From: Streptomyces violaceorubidus
Lineage (GTDB): Bacteria; Actinomycetota; Actinomycetes; Streptomycetales; Streptomycetaceae
Direction: 5' to 3'
DNA length: 6,059 nt
Assembly: GCF_000717995.1 (NCBI RefSeq)
Contig: NZ_JODM01000072.1
Span: 1 to 6,059, forward strand
Positions 5,398 to 6,059 of the stretch are shown here, in pieces; within the stretch, counting starts at the first letter, position 1, and the number at the start of each line of letters is the position of its first letter. The translations under genes were made by a program, and so were the position numbers. The notes beneath the pieces were generated by a model that saw only the letters and a list, made by a program, of their open reading frames with translations, ran no database searches and was not told the origin of the DNA.

Positions 5398-5908
5398 GCG
5401 CACTCCCTGGGGGGCCAGCCGGTGTGAGGGCGAGGAAGCGCTGGAGCAGCCGTTTGATCGGTTCGTGGTGGTAGTACTCGGCGATCTGCAGGGGAGTTTC
5501 TCCGTCGATGGCCGGCAGGCGTGGGTCGGCACCGTAGGCCAGCAGGATCGCTGTGGAAGCCGTGTTCAGCGGGTAGTTCGCCTGCACGTGGCCTTGGCCT
5601 TCCACGTCGATCGCGTGAGTGAGCAGCGTGTGCCCGAAGCACACCTCGTCCGGGTCGGCCCCAGCGTCCAGGAGCATGGAGAGCGTCTCGTAGTCACTCA
5701 TCTCCACGGCCCTATGCACGGGAGTCCACGACTCCACCTCAACGGAAGATCCGCGACCACTTCCACGCGCTCTCGCTGGAGCTTGCGCCGGTGCGAGGAA
5801 GCGCTGGAGCAGGCGCGTGGCCGGCTCGTGGTCGTAGCTCTCGGCGAGCTGTAGCGGAGTTTCCCCGCTGGCAGTCGGCAGGCGCGGGTCGGCCCCGTAG
5901 GCCAGCAC
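5387..5908 (-). CDS. Ankyrin-repeat protein, 5'-truncated
   Basis: A predicted protein-binding scaffold built of ankyrin repeats, probably cytoplasmic. From the first available start, GTG at 5908, 173 residues follow. Ankyrin units are visible around 14-40 (GETPLQLAESYDHEP), 60-88 (SWTPVHRAVEMSDYETLSMLLDAGAD ending), 92-132 and 136-160. The GTG falls inside a repeat (VLAYGADPRLP), so it is not a natural start. Coding similarity to the second module extends upstream to about 5968 (HQDGHLQSGHPLHTACTAI), after which an in-frame TGA occurs at 5981-5983. The gene has therefore lost its 5' part and may be a pseudogene or be read from a foreign start. The TGA stop at 5387 overlaps the next gene by 11 bp. 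Two modules of 121 residues are near copies of each other, so the intact protein was probably longer. Confidence 0.8.
   Translation of the reverse strand: MLAYGADPRLPTASGETPLQLAESYDHEPATRLLQRFLAPAQAPARARGSGRGSSVEVESWTPVHRAVEMSDYETLSMLLDAGADPDEVCFGHTLLTHAIDVEGQGHVQANYPLNTASTAILLAYGADPRLPAIDGETPLQIAEYYHHEPIKRLLQRFLALTPAGPPGSAHGR
5430..5593 (-). repeat. Ankyrin module repeat, copy 1
   Basis: This 164-bp stretch aligns without gaps with 5793-5956 at an offset of 363 bp (121 codons). The first 20 bases of the two copies are identical. It encodes the module from AYGADPRLPAIDGETPLQ to LLQRFL. It reflects duplication inside the ankyrin gene. Confidence 0.8.
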
Positions 5909-5956
5909 GATTGCCGTGCAGGCCGTGTGCAGGGGATGCCCCGACTGCAGGTGACC
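5793..5956 (-). repeat. Ankyrin module repeat, copy 2
   Basis: The upstream copy of the 121-residue module, encoding AYGADPRLPTASGETPLQ to LLQRFL. Protein-level similarity continues past 5956, with one extra codon, to about 5968 and then stops. Confidence 0.8.
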
Positions 5957-5968
5957 GTCCTGATGTTC

Positions 5969-6059
5969 GGCTTTTGGTTTTCAGTGGTCGGTGTTTTGTT
6001 TGCAGTGTCGGGTTGTGCCTGGTGGTCGCGGGTGGGTTGGTCGGTTGCTGAAGGCGCCG
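5969..6059. other. T/G-rich segment of different origin abutting the truncated ankyrin gene
   Basis: From about 5969 to the window end the plus strand is rich in T and G, with runs such as GGTTTTCAGTGG and GTGTTTTGTTTG, unlike the surrounding GC-rich coding DNA. No convincing gene, promoter or terminator is seen. It may be the edge of another mobile element, a recombination scar, or simply an upstream region joined to a broken gene. Confidence 0.5.

Noticed and set aside
5969..6059. Possible linear-replicon telomere at the right edge
   Set aside because: No nested palindromes of the Streptomyces telomere type are present; the segment is only T/G-rich.
1..6059. CRISPR array
   Set aside because: No regularly spaced short direct repeats were seen. 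The only periodic repeat is the 363-bp ankyrin module.

Overview
The window is high-GC DNA with actinomycete codon usage: G or C dominates third codon positions, GTG starts occur, and one insertion sequence is of a type common in Streptomyces. The likeliest source is Streptomyces or a close relative. The content is accessory: a mobile element, a gene cut off at a junction, an intact insertion sequence, a small orphan membrane protein, and a helicase type that is expanded in Streptomyces chromosome arms and mobile regions. No housekeeping gene is visible.

Left part (1-1067). A possible protein tail ends at 89. No convincing gene follows until 553. In between lie a sigma-70-like promoter (264-292) and two strong intrinsic terminators in tandem (395-430 and 449-477). 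They could bound a short untranslated RNA, or form a leader with attenuators. An 88-residue two-helix membrane protein follows (553-819). After it come a perfect 16-bp inverted repeat (873-910) and smaller hairpins around 1022-1061.

Middle (1068-2191). A complete IS481-family insertion sequence (1074-2185) has 25-bp imperfect terminal inverted repeats and a perfect 6-bp target duplication, ACTAGG. Its transposase has no stop codon of its own: the TAG lies in the duplicated target.

Right part (2249-5968, minus strand). Three genes read leftward in a tightly overlapping operon: a 5'-truncated ankyrin-repeat protein, a 164-residue protein of unknown function, and an 885-residue SF2 DEAH helicase with four C-terminal helicase-associated (HA) domains. 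The first overlap is 11 bp. The second is the 4-bp GTGA type, so translation is probably coupled. A 14-bp interrupted stem encloses the Shine-Dalgarno and GTG start of the helicase. Ankyrin homology stops near 5968, where T/G-rich sequence of different character begins, so the front of the operon and its promoter are probably missing or displaced.

Working together: the overlaps argue that the ankyrin protein, the 164-residue protein and the helicase were made as a set. A role in defence, toxin immunity or element maintenance is conceivable, but the sequence does not prove one. The insertion sequence landed just downstream of the helicase and moved its native downstream hairpins about 1.1 kb away.
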